From: Aspidiotus rigidus
Taxonomy: Eukaryota; Arthropoda; Insecta; Hemiptera; Diaspididae
Length of the DNA: 64,000 bases
NCBI GenBank assembly: GCA_035079385.1
Contig: JAVHKY010000027.1
Span: 1,178,001 to 1,242,000, forward strand
Direction of reading: 5' to 3'
A program made the position numbers and the translations under genes. Shown here in pieces: positions 22,627-34,204 of the stretch (position 1 is its first letter; each line of letters opens with the position of its first letter). The notes below the pieces were generated by a model, which saw only the letters and a program-made list of their open reading frames with translations, did not search any database and was not told the origin of the DNA.

Positions 22627-23260
22627 AAATTTATAAAAGAAAACCTCATTAGCCTAGAAGACCGAGTATCACTCATCAAAGCAATCAAGTCTCCCAGCCC
22701 TCATTGTAAACGTCACCACAAGCACTTGTAAACCACTCTACCAATTGGGATCTATTTCGCAAACTTGTAGACAGACAATTTGATCTCAGTATCAGTCTCA
22801 AAACCACTCAAGAATTGGATCACTAGGCAAATCACTGTACAGAAATCCTTCACCAGTGCACAACTTACAATGTTCTTACCTCTACTGAAACTACGTACCC
22901 CTCTACATAAGAAACCTGGTTCAACAGCGGCACCAAACTAGATATTTCACCGTCTATCATGGAAAATTTACTATTGGCTCAATCAGTTGGTGGAAAAACG
23001 ATACCTTCAGATCCTGTCTTTAGGAGCTTGCCCCTTCCAAAGAAGCTGGATATTTTATTATGGAAATCTGCTAAATGACTACATCGACCTCGTCTTGAGA
23101 TGAATGCTCTTAAAAGGAACGATGGAACCTGGGCAAGGAGTGAATATGAAAGAGCTGAATTATTTGCTGAGCATTACATGAGAAGATTCCAAACTAATAA
23201 TATGACTTCTAACATCAACTCACGGCACTACCATCCAATAATGGTTACATGAAGCTTTCA

Positions 23261-24549
23261 TCTCCTGGTGAAGTTGCCAGAATTATTGATAAACTTGCAC
23301 TGAATAAGTCTCCTGGCTCAGATTCAATACCAACAATTGTACTTTATGAGTTACTCGGAAGTCAACGCTGCACTATGTATGCGTTATGTACCACTACTAT
23401 ATGAAAACGGCCAACAGGATTGTCATATATAAACCTGGCAACCCACAAGAAGATCCTTCATCATACCAACCAATATCCCTACTTCCTGTTATAGGAAAGC
23501 TCTTTGAAAGAGTGGTTCTTACTAAGGTGCAGACAATCATCACATAAAAGAATTTGATGGCTGATGTCCAGTTTGGATTTCAACACTAACATGCGACGAT
23601 CGAGCAGATTCACATAGTTGTCCACACTATTGCACAGGCGCTTGCCAACTGTATTTTTAAATGTCAGCAAGGCTTTTGACAAGGTCTGGCATCAAGGTCC
23701 TCTTCATAAAATTTTACAATTTTTCCCTGCTCCTCTAATCCTACTTCTAGCTTCCTACCTCTCTAATTGTTACTACCGAGCCCACATTGGCTCATCAGGA
23801 CACTCCTGTTTGCTACCGATAGACGCGGGAGTCCTTCAGGAGAGCGTTCTTGGCCCTATGTTATTCTTACTCTACACCATGGACATATCACAAGTTGAAA
23901 ATGTCACGCTCGCACTCTTTATAGATGACACATCAGCTGTAACGGCACATTATGAAAATTATGATGATGCAGTAAATAAACTTAAACATGAAATATCCAC
24001 TTGGGCCAAACCAAAATTAAATGAGTTCAAGTCGTTGAGGGTTCATTTTGCACTGCGTCATCACCATTACAACTCCACAATTATTGATGGGGCTTCGATT
24101 CCCACCTACAGCGACGCGCGCTACCTCGGCTTAGGTACACTTGGATTGTAAGCTGAATGGGCAAGAACATGTCCGTGCTGAAAGGCAACTCCCCTACATG
24201 CAATATGACCGATTCCACTAGCTTACAGGCTAACACTCTAATCGTAGCTTGACGAACAAGAGAATGATCTAATCTGCGATCTTCAAGCAAACCTCGAGAC
24301 ATGGAGCACCACTTGCGATTCCAAAAGGTTAATCATTGAACGTTTTCAGGACAAATTTATGAGAACAATAACAAATGCACCAATGAACAGTTCCGAACTG
24401 AGCTGAAATTGAACTCTGTCAATGAGACTATTAAAAAGAAGTCAATCCGTTATATCGCAAGGCTACACAATCATGAAAATCAAGAAGCCATTCAGTTACT
24501 AGATAATCATAACAACACACGTCTCTTGAAGCGTACCAACCCGACTTAA
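23261..24549 (+). pseudogene. Jockey reverse transcriptase, broken
   Basis: Blocks in order: SPGEVARIIDKLALNKSPGSD (from 23261), YKPGNPQEDPSSYQPISLLP (~23430-23490), GKLFERVVLTK, then in a new frame VFLNVSKAFDKVWHQGPLHK (from ~23648), LPIDAGVLQESVLGPMLF (normally GVPQGSVLGP), and LFIDDTSAV (catalytic box at 23918-23932, FADD changed to FIDD, the two Asp kept). KLKHEISTWAKPKLNEFKS and ARYLGLGTLGL follow. After another shift come LNGQEHVRAERQ, IERFQDKFMRTITNAP and the tail IRYIARLHNHENQEAIQLLD...LLKR, ending 24549. The family is clear; at least three frameshifts and several stops inactivate it. Confidence 0.9.
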
Positions 24550-24564
24550 TTAATTAATCTACTC

Positions 24565-26745
24565 GATTATATATGATTTGGTCGTAACCCTTTTTTGATC
24601 TTTCAAATTGTGCTAGTCCACCTCTTTGAACACACGTGTATTTCTTCGTTGATACAATTAGGTAAATACTGTATGCTATATTATTTCAGCAGTTACTTGA
24701 TAAAGTTAGAAAAAAAAAAAATCGTGGCGTAAGTTGATTACGAACACAACTTTTCATCCAACAAAAATAACGCAGCAAAACGGATTGGAAAGCTCTACTT
24801 CGCATACTTTAACGGATTTGTCGAACACCATAACTTTTTAATACCATTTTTCAATCAGTCGTATCTGGAATTAGTTTTTTCTTCTCAATTTTTGTTATAA
24901 TAGAGTTTTCGAAGGTACGCTGTACGCGAATACTAATTAAACCCGATGAAAAAAATCCAGTATAGCGTTGAATGGATGAGAATGAAAAGCCACGCTCTTT
25001 CTCTCTCATCCCTCCCTCTCTATCTTTATCTAACTATCTATCTATCCATTATTGTACGCTGGACGTTGAAGTTATTTTTGTCTTCTCCCGTCGCTAATCT
25101 AAACATTGTTAGAGTATACCACCATGCACTACTACAACTGTATTATAATACTCGTTGCTCTATAACCTTTTTATTTTTTAAATACGATTATTACGTAGGA
25201 ATCGAGTGCGGCTAAACGGCGATATTTTTATGTTTTTCCTCTCATTATTATCGGTAAAAAGTAAACTGCATTTACATTTTATACAATAGCTGCTGGTACA
25301 GGGGGAAAGTAGGCCACGAGCTTGTCTGCCTTTCGGATATTCTGTGCCGATGATGGCCTATCAAACTATATGCACTGTATACAAATCCCGGTTGAATATT
25401 CGACGAAAAATACTCGAACTTGGTTCGCTAGTAATCTCTTAATCTGGGCAACAACCGCACACGTAGATTTATAGACTACGTTTTAATTCAAGTATACGGT
25501 GCGCAAAGTGTGCAGGTTTCAAAAGGTTTTATCCGCAGAAGTTTGCAGAATACAGACCTGTCCGTCAACTTTAATGCTGCCGTTGAAGCGTGCTTTGATT
25601 TGGAAAACGTGAGAAAAGACATAGACGCGGATGCTAGAATACACATTGCGCTAATTTCGAATATAAAACAGAACTTTACTTTTTGCATTCTACGATATAC
25701 TCCACTCTACGTTACTGTGTACAACTCTCGCTTCCGCAAGTTGTAACCTCTCATTGTCGCACGTGTGTGAGTGCAATGAGTGAAACTCGTTGTCGTAGTC
25801 GTACGTATTATTTTAGCGTTCGCTTCGTTTCATTTAAACTTTGATTAGTACATTCCACATCGCTTTGTTGAGCTTTCTCCATGTACGCTGCACTGCACTC
25901 GGTAGCTGCACAGTTTCAGCGAATATAAACTAGCACCTAATACACACGAAGCTCTTTTTCATCCTGGTCTACATTCCTCTCGCACGAAAAGCAAGGTGTT
26001 AAATACATTCCGGTTGACTGCATCCTTGCTGATTTGTCTGCATTCGTACATCCGAAAGAACGTAAGTAATTCGAAATATTAGTGATGCAGCTTATTCTGT
26101 TTTCAGTCTACAAAGTAGTTCATTCAGTTTCAGTTATGAGGCTCTTTTCCTTCAACTTGGTGAAAAATCCTACTCTCTCGAGAAAAAAAAAAAAAAAAAA
26201 AAAAAAAACTATCAAACCAAAAGTTCAGTGAAATCCAATCGATTCAACGATAGTTAGAAAAGGACACACGACATTGTTTCACCCATGAGCTTACTCGTCC
26301 AAAGAAGTATGAGCGGTTTTCCGTTCATATTCACCTACTCGGGTCTCTATCCCAGTCTATACTCTCCAAGAACCTCCCTATTCAGCAAATTTACGATACC
26401 AATCGCCTCTTCCTGCGGGTTCAGAATCTAAGATCAAACTGATGGGGGATCTGGTGGAAATTCTCATCGTTCATTCGAGTAGGCAGTCACCGTTCGGCTC
26501 AAACTTTGTAGATTAATTTTTCAAATCTCAAACTAAGGAGTTAATTAAGCCATCTTTCATTCAAGGAATAAAATGACATATCGAAAGTTCATCAAATCTG
26601 CTCGCTGGGATATGAGGTCAAGAGACGACCAGACGTGGTCTATGAAAGGTAGCACGATATTTTATGGGAATCTCTCAACCATCACAATTCCGTACCTCAT
26701 GCGAGCGAAATAATTTATAAATAAAAATTACAAAAGGTGTGATTC
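24565..26745. other. No gene recognised; 26-A run
   Basis: Unique-looking, CpG-containing DNA with a pure A run at 26183-26208. The 78-codon frame at 25510-25746 has no recognisable domain. Nothing else found. Confidence 0.35.
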
Positions 26746-26749
26746 AGTT

Positions 26750-27060
26750 GCACGCCAGAAAAGGTGACAATCACAAAACAAAAATCAATGCACGTCAGAA
26801 TAAAATGTGAGCAGCTGGATAAAATTGTCTGGCAGAGCCAAATGAATAAATATCATGTTTCATATCTACCCCAAGTGACCTCATTTATATTTTAAGCCAC
26901 ACCGCGCCGCTTCGCGATGAAATCATGGCCTGCTGGTGTGTGAATTTTCCTCACAGAGGCGTGCGCCCTATTCTTAGACTAATATAGGCGTGGTGTACTG
27001 TAAAATAAGTCATCAAGCTTGGGGAGAGGAAGGTTTACTCGTTCGCCCCCATTCCTGGAT
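26750..27060 (-). repeat. Dispersed repeat C, copy 2 (inverted)
   Basis: The reverse complement aligns in order with 18840-19200 (see that entry). It runs directly into the endonuclease-like scrap at 27061. Confidence 0.6.
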
Positions 27061-27263
27061 CAATATAGTCCTGGTGAACTGCAAGTCAAGCTATTTGAAG
27101 AAGGACGAGAAGAAATGAGCGATGAATTTTATGAATACTTACAGAAAGCCATACAAAAAACCCACCCAGAGGACAGAGTGATAATTACTGAAGACCTTAA
27201 CGCACATGTGGGGTATGAGAAAATAGGAAAAACTGTGCGAACGTTTGGCTTGGGAGAAATGAA
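27061..27263 (+). pseudogene. Non-LTR-type endonuclease (EEP) domain scrap
   Basis: Reads EEMSDEFYEYLQKAIQKTHP then EDRVIITEDLNAHVGYEKIG. The pattern 'FY..LQ..I......D..I...D(F/L)NA.VG' is the conserved metal-binding Asp-Asn block of apurinic-type endonuclease domains in non-LTR elements and their domesticated relatives. Only about 60 residues remain. It is cut off exactly where the inverted Penelope end begins. Donor clade not determinable. Confidence 0.65.
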
Positions 27264-27363
27264 AACCAACAAGTCATCGAAATGTGAATCATTCCCGTGG
27301 ACTAGTTCAATCAATCCTTCTTCAGGAATGTACCTGTCCAAAACGGTAATGTCACTATTATTC
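27264..27363 (-). repeat. Inverted copy of the Penelope 3' end
   Basis: AACCAACAAGTCATCGAAAT... through ...GTCACTATTATTCC is the reverse complement of 28876-28976 with about six mismatches. It ends immediately before the RT reading frame TKADKGNAVVV. Confidence 0.9.
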
Positions 27364-27364
27364 C

Positions 27365-28278
27365 ACAAAAGCTGACAAAGGGAATGCTGTTGTGGTCATG
27401 GAGAAGTATTCCTACACTTCTGAAGTCCACGATGGGCTCAGCCAATGTGGAGCTAAGGAGAATGCCCTGTTCAATTTTCCCAATTTTGTAAAAGAGGTTA
27501 GGTTTCTTGTTAACAATAGTAAATTCATCATTAAGAATCCTTTAACTAAAAAATCCATTCTAGAACCTAACCCTGTTCTACCCCTCCTTTACGGGCTGCC
27601 TAAAATTCATAGGGAAGGTGTACCTACGCGGCCGGTAGACTCATTTGTCTCCTCCCCGACCTCCTCCCTTGCAAAATTTCTTGATCGCTCGTTCCCCACG
27701 GCCGTCACTATCCATCGGATGGGGGAGCTACTTGTTAAATCTGGGGTCTCTCACTCATGAGGAAATGGGTGAATTCTTTGACCTATCGAAGGTCTGTTGG
27801 TTCCCGAACTTTTAATGGTAAATTCTCCGAGTTTCCTGAAGAGGTGAGGATTCCTATTGGATCTCCGCTGGGTTCTCTTATCTCGGAAGTTTTCATGTTT
27901 AAATTTGAGGTTGAACTGTTCTTTTTGGGCCGGGTGCTTTCGAGTCATATACACTATAATTATGTTGACGACGTTTATTATGCGAGGACCGGTCACACAG
28001 AACTCCTCGGTGAATTTCTAGCTTACCTAAACAGCCTTTACCCTTCCATAAAATTTGCACTGAAAGTTGCTGGCTCCGCTATAAACTTCTTGAACTCGTC
28101 TGTTTCCGTCATTGACGGTATCCATGAATTCGATATTTATAGAAAAAATACCTCGACCGTTATTACCATCCACGGGTCATCATTCGTACCAGTTGTCCAC
28201 AAAGTTGCTACCTTTAATAGCTTGATACATTGCTTGATTCATATCCCATTGAGTAAGGCTGCTTTCCATAAAGAATAA
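27365..28278 (+). pseudogene. Penelope-like reverse transcriptase, frameshifted
   Basis: Frame one (27365-27760) reads TKADKGNAVVVMEKYSY and YGLPKIHREGVPTRPVD (27590-27640), both standard Penelope RT blocks. Around 27741 the true sequence moves to another frame (LTHEEMGEFFDLSKV) and then to a third, giving FNGKFSEFPEEVRIPIGSPL (GSPLGS at 27859-27876) and HYNYVDDVYYAR (catalytic YVDD 27961-27972). INFLNSSVSVIDGIHEFDIY is the RT thumb start. About 60 residues normally between RPV and the LTHEEM block, including the first catalytic Asp region, appear to be missing. A TAA at 28276 interrupts the link to the endonuclease part. Confidence 0.88.
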
Positions 28279-28881
28279 ATGACAATAAAACACCTGGCTA
28301 GAGTAAATCAGATCAGGGTGAACATTGACTTTATGGTTCGTAGGAGGCTCACTAGGAAATGCCTCGATTGTACGACCTCCCTCCCCCGGGATTTGCACAA
28401 CCATGGTAAGAGATGGTGGATTAAGCTCTCGTTTCGGGGAAAGTTTTCATCGCAGTTGGGCCGTATCCTCTGCCCTATCGGTTTTCAGTCCCCCTTTCAT
28501 AATCACACTACTGTTGAGAGTTTTTTCATAAAATTAAAGGACCCTACTCCAGTGGCCAAGAGAGGAGGGGTCTTTAGGGTGGTTGGTGGAGATTGCCCTA
28601 GCGTCTATATAGGGATGAGCAGACGTCAACTCCAAATTAGAGTTGAGGAGCACAAAAAAGCTTGGACGAAAGAGAAAATGGGGGAGTCAGCCTTTGCTGA
28701 TCATTTCATCGAAAGTGGTCACATCTTTAAAGAGGGGTCCGAAGTCCTCCTCCATAGGGAAAATTCGTATTTTAAACGTCTGGTCCTTGAGGAAATAGAA
28801 ATCCTCCAAAACTATGGGAATTTTATACGTGGATGCCAACTTGTTTTCATTGTTTCTAGAAATCCTCCGACATCGGAATAA
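28279..28881 (+). pseudogene. Penelope-like C-terminus with GIY-YIG endonuclease
   Basis: In frame with the RT part after one TAA. MTIKHLARVNQIRVNIDFMV and VRRRLTRKCLD are linker blocks conserved with the copies at 34224 and 38995. The endonuclease starts near 28558 (GGVFRVVGGDCPSVYIGMSR), with GVF and VYIG in place of canonical GIY and YIG. It continues with RRQLQIRVEEHKKAW, ESAFADHFIESGH (the conserved Asn/His-type region) and RENSYFKRLVLEEIEILQNY. In active elements this domain nicks DNA to prime insertion. Confidence 0.9.
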
Positions 28882-29070
28882 TAGTGACGTTACCGTTTTG
28901 AACAGGTGCATTCCTGAAGAAGGATTGATTGAACTAGTCTACGGGAATGATTCACATTTCGATGACTCGTTGGTTCGGTCATGACTCCATTTGACGTCAC
29001 TTGTTCTTGTTGGTGTTAGGTTCAGTTGCTTTCTGTACTTCGAGAATAGCTGTTTAGCCAAAAGTGCTCA

Positions 29071-30394
29071 GTGTTTTCAATTTCGTGGGTCCTTCTGCAG
29101 TTTTCTTTTGTTTTACTCCTTCGAGTATTCTCTTAAAATGTTAATATTATGACTTATCATGAGAGAAGAACCCTCAGATGAGTTATCTCAGACTAGCTGT
29201 GATAAGATTTTACACTCACTTCTTCTCACGAATTCTAGTGGTCGGGTGCACAAATTCCAGAAGCAAAATCTTACGATCTTATATCCGCAGATGTTGGTTC
29301 AGAATCGCAACAGTAAATGAAGTAAGATTAATGTTCTCGGAGACGAACGAATCACCTTTTGTTTGTAAAAACCATTAATCGATGAACAATTTCATTTTGA
29401 TACTTTTCATACTAAGCTGCACAAGCTGTGAATCTACCCGCAAACTCGAATTAATGTCAAAGTTTCAACGTTCTTTAATTATAACAGTAATTGAGAAATC
29501 TAGTAGGAGTCTAATTAACCATACCGCTGCATGAACTCGCGTACAGACTGACCGGTTCCATCATTAAAACGAAGTATGGACGTCTGGTGCTCTATGATTA
29601 CGTGTACGAGTATCTCCCATTGATTTTAAACGTAAGGATGCGATCATCATGTTTTATTCATACTGTCGAGGAAAAGTCAACCATATAGACCAATGTGTAT
29701 ACGTCTCTATTATGGGCAGAATAATCAACGTTAGAACTGGAATCAGCTTACGCGCATCTCTAACTATTTGTAATTTGGGCCGCGAAATTGTTCGAATTTT
29801 AAATGAGAGTTGACGTGTAGAGGTACCCCCATAATTTCGTGGAAATGCATTGAATAGCCCGCCGTCGTCCTCATCATCTTTGTCATCATCATCGCCACCG
29901 TGTTTTCTATTATTAGCAGACCGTCGCCCCGTATTCTGAACGTTTATAGCCGGCACGCTGTTGTTGTATACCCCAAATAGCACATCCATACGTAATTTTG
30001 GTGTGTATATTTGCGGAAGTTCAACAGATGATTGTTTGTGTTATATTGCATAATAGTATACGGCAGTAGAACACACAAAAAAGGATACCATTCTCTCTCG
30101 TGCATTTGATCATTGACCATTCTCATCGTTTAAAATAAGAGCATTTTGAGAAGTTTTTCTCTTCTTTTGAGTAATTAAGATTTATTTTCGAAAGGCAAAT
30201 AGGTACAAAACGTGAGAAAAAATGAGACCCGGTATTACCAACTGATGAATAGAAATTTGAAGACAGACGAGGGTATCTTTTTTGAGAAGAGAATCGAGGT
30301 GAGAAGATCAAAATATATCGGCGTCTCTTTTATTTTGTCTGGTGCAATTCTTCAGAAAGTTCGTCAAGTAAAATATTTTTATTTTTATATAAAG
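29071..30394. other. No gene recognised
   Basis: Unique-looking DNA. A minus-strand frame at 29654-29989 (111 codons) carries an acidic GAT-type low-complexity stretch (GGDDDDKDDEDDGG) and no recognisable domain; it could be an exon fragment but evidence is thin. Confidence 0.3.
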
Positions 30395-30667
30395 TAAAAA
30401 TTGTGCGCCCAATCGAGTAATCTAAATTCCCATCATTGATACCTAAGATGTAATCAGTGTTCCCATTTTAAAAAACGTGTGAAGGAATTCCAGATACATT
30501 TCATTTACAAATAGGTTCAAGACAAGGAACCAGTTAAGAATATTTTTGCTATTTTGTATCAGTCTGCAGAGGTCCAGAAATTACCACAATTAAAAACCAA
30601 GTAATTCGGGCGAGAATGGAGTGTTTTGTAGGTTGAACTTCGATGTGGAAAAAGTCCATACATTAAA

Positions 30668-30707
<40 letters not shown>

Positions 30708-30970
30708 AGAATGATCTTTTAATTGTCATTTAATTTGTTTGACAATTATATGGCATACTGAGAAAGACCTAAATAAAACGTTGACATCGAGTAAAGAACT
30801 AATTAAATCACCAAAGTACTTTATCAATCGCTTCTGAGACGTCAATCTTTAGCCTTTCTCAAACTTTGAAACAAAATTCCGAAAAACTGAGAGGAGATTT
30901 CGAAAAACGGCCAATACCTTCGTCTTCAGCGCAAAAAGTATTTTTATAAACACCTTCGCCTGTTCATATT
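30395..30970 (+). repeat. Dispersed repeat X, copy 2, with internal 35-A run
   Basis: Aligns block by block with 55140-55446 (CCCATCATTGATA, AATTCCAGAT.TATTTCA, GTATCAGTC.GCAGAGGTC) and 44190-44580 (GAGCGAGAATGGAGTGTTTT, CTAAATAAAA.GTTGACATCGAG, ACAAAATTCCGAAAAACTGA). A pure A run at 30670-30704 lies within the aligned region, so it is an internal expansion rather than a 3' tail. Confidence 0.75.
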
Positions 30971-33110
30971 CATTAATAGAATTAGCTGAATTGATTGGTT
31001 CGTCTCACTCTGTCAAGAAGAATAATTTTTGAATAAATATAATATATTAAAAATTGAGACACCATCGCAAATCTTGCAATGACAGCGGGGAACACGAGGT
31101 TAATACTTAGGTATATCATGCGAATAGTAGGACAATACAACGATGATGATGATACATAGTTATAGCTTCAAGAAAATAATTCCAATTTTCATGTTAAGAG
31201 ACTCTAGATGAAAACAATATTTATCAGACTTATCAGACCGCGGCAGTACAAGTAGACTATTCATTGTGTAAGTTGTGCGAACACATTTTTAAATCAAATT
31301 TCTCCAGTTGCGATTGTATAAAAAATATTCTCAGGGAGATAGCTTTAGCCTAAAATATTCGGGAGACTATTTGTTAAACAAATTTGATAAGGATGCTGCA
31401 TTCTTAACCATATAGTTTTTTGTTGTACTCGCTCACAATTCGTCTAGAAGCAAACGGTATCTACCTTGTGCGATTCATGCTGAAGAATTGTCAAGAATGA
31501 GACAAGGTGCAACGGAAGATACAGCGAATCACGATTTCTTCCTGCACTTCTTCGATATTTTTCATCACAGAAGAAAATATTTTTTCATCTATATTATTTA
31601 TACATCGGGATCATTGTAGATAGCCTTTACTACTCTCAATTCCGAATTCCATACAAAAAACTTCGTTCTATCCGTTTACAAAAGGTGCATCACAAAAGGT
31701 AAATGAAAAAGTTGCGGTAGTGTAGGCGCCATTGTAACAAGTCGCCGTTCGGAAGAGGCTTTTACATAAAAATCGACATTTTGATGAACCATGCACGTTT
31801 ATAAACGCGATATGTGGAATGTGGTATCGGGCGAATGAATTGGCGGGGAGGGACTTGAAGAAAACTGATGCTTCGTGCAGATTTTAACACGGAGCACGAA
31901 CACGTGAAATACTGCACAAAATTCTCGGGTTTTCGTACGTAAATCAGAGTATGCGGGGCGAGAGATAGCTTTTTTAATACCACTTAGGTGTACGCTCGTT
32001 CATTCTTTCGTCCTTCCTTATCCCAGACGAGATACGATAAAAGTATCTGGTAAGGGAAGGTGGTCATACAATTGATGCAATGTGTACCACTCGAAGCGTA
32101 TGAAATTAGATAATTCTTCGTTTCATCTTTTCTCTCATTTATTGCTAGAAAACTCCTTGAAAAACTGCAATTTGAAGCGAAGAGTTGGCGTTTGGGATAT
32201 ACATACCGTATAACTCGGATGAAGCGCTTACCAAAATATTTTATGAGACTTGCCTACAGGATGGAGTAGGATACAAAAAAAGAAGGAGAAAGTGACGAAG
32301 TCTTCAATCTAGGCACTATCCTCATGAGATGGTTTCCTGGTGACATATGACCACAAAGTCATATATTTGAATTATTGTAGGCTCTTTTGGTATTTTCTAT
32401 ATCTCTTTCAAACCGTCTCGTTCCATATAAGGTTTACAATCCATATTTCCGCGTTCGGCAGTCGTGTTTGTTTTCTTGATCCCATTTTACTTTACTGTTC
32501 AATGATCTTAATAACAATTTACGTATATTTGTTCTTATGAAAATTCCTAATTCCTCCCTTCATCCACAGCTATCCATTTTGTAGGGGTAGATTTACTCTT
32601 CCAGCCGCTGTAGGCAGGTCGAAACCTGCCGCCTAATTTCGCATTTTCTCCAAAAGATAAGGCAAATTTTGCCGCCCCAAAAATTTACCGCTATCACACC
32701 TTAACAGTTCGCATATTCAGCGCCACTCGCAGCGTTTTCTTTTAAAAATTATTTTGGGTGGCGAAATTTCCTTTCTTCATTTTCCTCACGATGAAGAAAA
32801 AAAAGAATTGCCGCTCTAGGTAGCTGTCTACCTTGCCTACCCCTAAATTCAGGAGGGACTTTCATGCGGGTAGAAGACAGAGAAGTGTAAAAAAAAATAG
32901 AAGTAGATGGTGTCGGCATTGCCTTCCTAATCTTCAATATTTCGCGAATCATACCATAGTAATATTATTATTATTATTTGGTTAGCAATCACAACTTGTA
33001 TTTTAAGTAACCTTTGTAGCTCGTACAATATTAATAAAGAAATCACTTATCATTCTACCACTGAATTGACACAGATGGTGTGATAAAAAGAGATAAAATG
33101 AACTACAAGT
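30971..33110. other. No gene recognised
   Basis: Unique-looking DNA. At ~32580-32870 the sequence TAGGGGTAG...CTACCCCTA could be the ends of a small DNA element, but no target duplication supports it. Confidence 0.3.
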
Positions 33111-33114
33111 TGGA

Positions 33115-33310
33115 AGATCATAGGGCCTTGAATGTTAACTACAATATGCTCAAGTTGACGCATCCGTCTTTGATGACGTCATCATTTTCGGGAAAATGTC
33201 CAGAGACTTGAAATATTTTCAACTACCAAGCTGTACTTTCATGTGTATATGTGGAGGAACGCTGGAACAGAATTGAGGATGATATCATCCTATATAGGTA
33301 AGAAGAATTT
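33115..33310 (+). repeat. Dispersed repeat D, copy 1, with TGACGTCA
   Basis: GAATGTTAACTACAATATGC, TCAAGTTGACGC.TCCGTC and TTTGATGACGTCATC match 48120-48180 almost exactly, and similarity continues to about 33290/48265. Exact TGACGTCA at 33174-33181. Confidence 0.75.
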
Positions 33311-33955
33311 GTCTAGGCTAGATATTATAGGAATTTGTCCAGGTTGGGTTATAGAAATATTTCTAGGCTAGATCAAGTTCAGAAAGAGTTTTCAGGAAAT
33401 ATTATTTACTGTTCCGCATTGTACAACACGGGATAAATATTTTATTATATGTGCGAGGAAGGAATAGTAAAGATAACACAGATTGCTAAGCACACGGCTA
33501 AAGCCTCCCTACAGCAGCTCTCTAGTTTGAAACACAAACTCTTTTCCTTCAAGCCTCGCCCTCTGCTTCCACCAAAACTTTACGAAATAATTCCAATCAG
33601 TTTTGAATATTTCAGAGACGTTACACGTCTACTCACTTAGAAATTAAAAAAGCAAAATTAAGACAAGCTGTTTTTCCGAGAGCCGCGAAGCATCCTCCGC
33701 TGATGACATTGCAGAGTTTTGTAATGGGCTCCAACTTTTTGTTTTTTTTTTTTTGCTCGTCAAATATCGAAGGAGAAGTTAATTTCTCCTTAAACGAATC
33801 CGTTCCTTCAAGTTACGGCAATTTCTCCTCTCAAAATCATCTTCTAAATCCACGCCTGTTTATACAACTCCATGATCGGGATTTGTCTAAGTCTCAAAGT
33901 AAGTTTAAATCTCTGCTACCCTCAAAATCACGACTTGCTAAAAAGGCGGTGCGGT
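33311..33955. other. No gene recognised
   Basis: Repetitive-looking (TCTAGGCTAGAT repeated at 33310-33370). No domain in the open frames. Confidence 0.3.
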
Positions 33956-34175
33956 GTACAATTTCCCCTAGTGACTCTCCACAAAATAGATCTTCTAACA
34001 AATCCGCCCCCTTTCCCACTATTAACATACAAAGCTCTTCTCCTCTCTCCTCAAAACCACAACTTTTTATTTAATAAGCTCGGAGGTGAAAATCTTCCCA
34101 AAATCCAATGGCTTGAAGATCGAAATTTCCCCAAGTGTCATGTCGTAGTAATTTATTTTCCATGGGTCGTCCTTT
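33956..34175 (+). repeat. Dispersed repeat E, copy 1
   Basis: GACTC(T/C)CCACA(A/T)AA.AGAT, TCCGCCCCC, and AAGCT.GGAGGTGAAAATCTTCCCAA match 49185-49410. It ends in a B-like unit (CGAAATTTCCCCAAGTGTCAT). Confidence 0.6.
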
Positions 34176-34204
34176 CATCCTGCTGCAGACAAGACCGCTA
34201 CTTT

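Larger units (their letters stand above)
21575..24560 (+). mobile_element. Jockey-clade non-LTR retrotransposon relic
   Basis: ORF1 (Gag-like, zinc knuckles) is followed by reverse transcriptase in the order normal for Jockey-type elements. Only about 600 bases separate the ORF1 stop (22624) from the first clear RT block, too little for the usual apurinic-type endonuclease, so that domain is deleted or unrecognisable. The 3' end is the RT C-terminus ending at 24549, followed directly by a short TAAT repeat, plausibly the remnant tail. A MITE at 21967-22372 splits ORF1. Multiple frameshifts and stops show it is inactive. Confidence 0.88.
27264..29070 (+). mobile_element. Penelope-like element 1 (best copy), with inverted 3'-end copy in front
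   Basis: Contains partial RT (27365-28278), linker and GIY-YIG endonuclease (to 28881), then 3' untranslated sequence that matches two other copies (34760-34965; 38105-38290 inverted) up to about 29067. The first 100 bases (27264-27363) are a reverse-complement copy, over 90% identical by eye, of the element's own 28876-28976. Penelope-like elements are reverse transcribed at DNA ends, and 5'-truncated or inverted copies are typical. The coding region has two or more frameshifts and one in-frame TAA. Confidence 0.88.

Noticed and set aside
26183..26208. 26-A run as a retrotransposon tail
   Set aside because: No element sequence is recognisable upstream and no target duplication seen; treated as a microsatellite.
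28876..28982. CTGAAGA near 28914 as a second hammerhead core
   Set aside because: No GAAA with a pairing stem II follows in copy 1, and copies 2 and 3 do not keep the CTGAAGA.
32575..32870. Possible DNA element with TAGGGGTAG ends
   Set aside because: Only about 9 bp of inverted ends and no matching 8-bp flanks.
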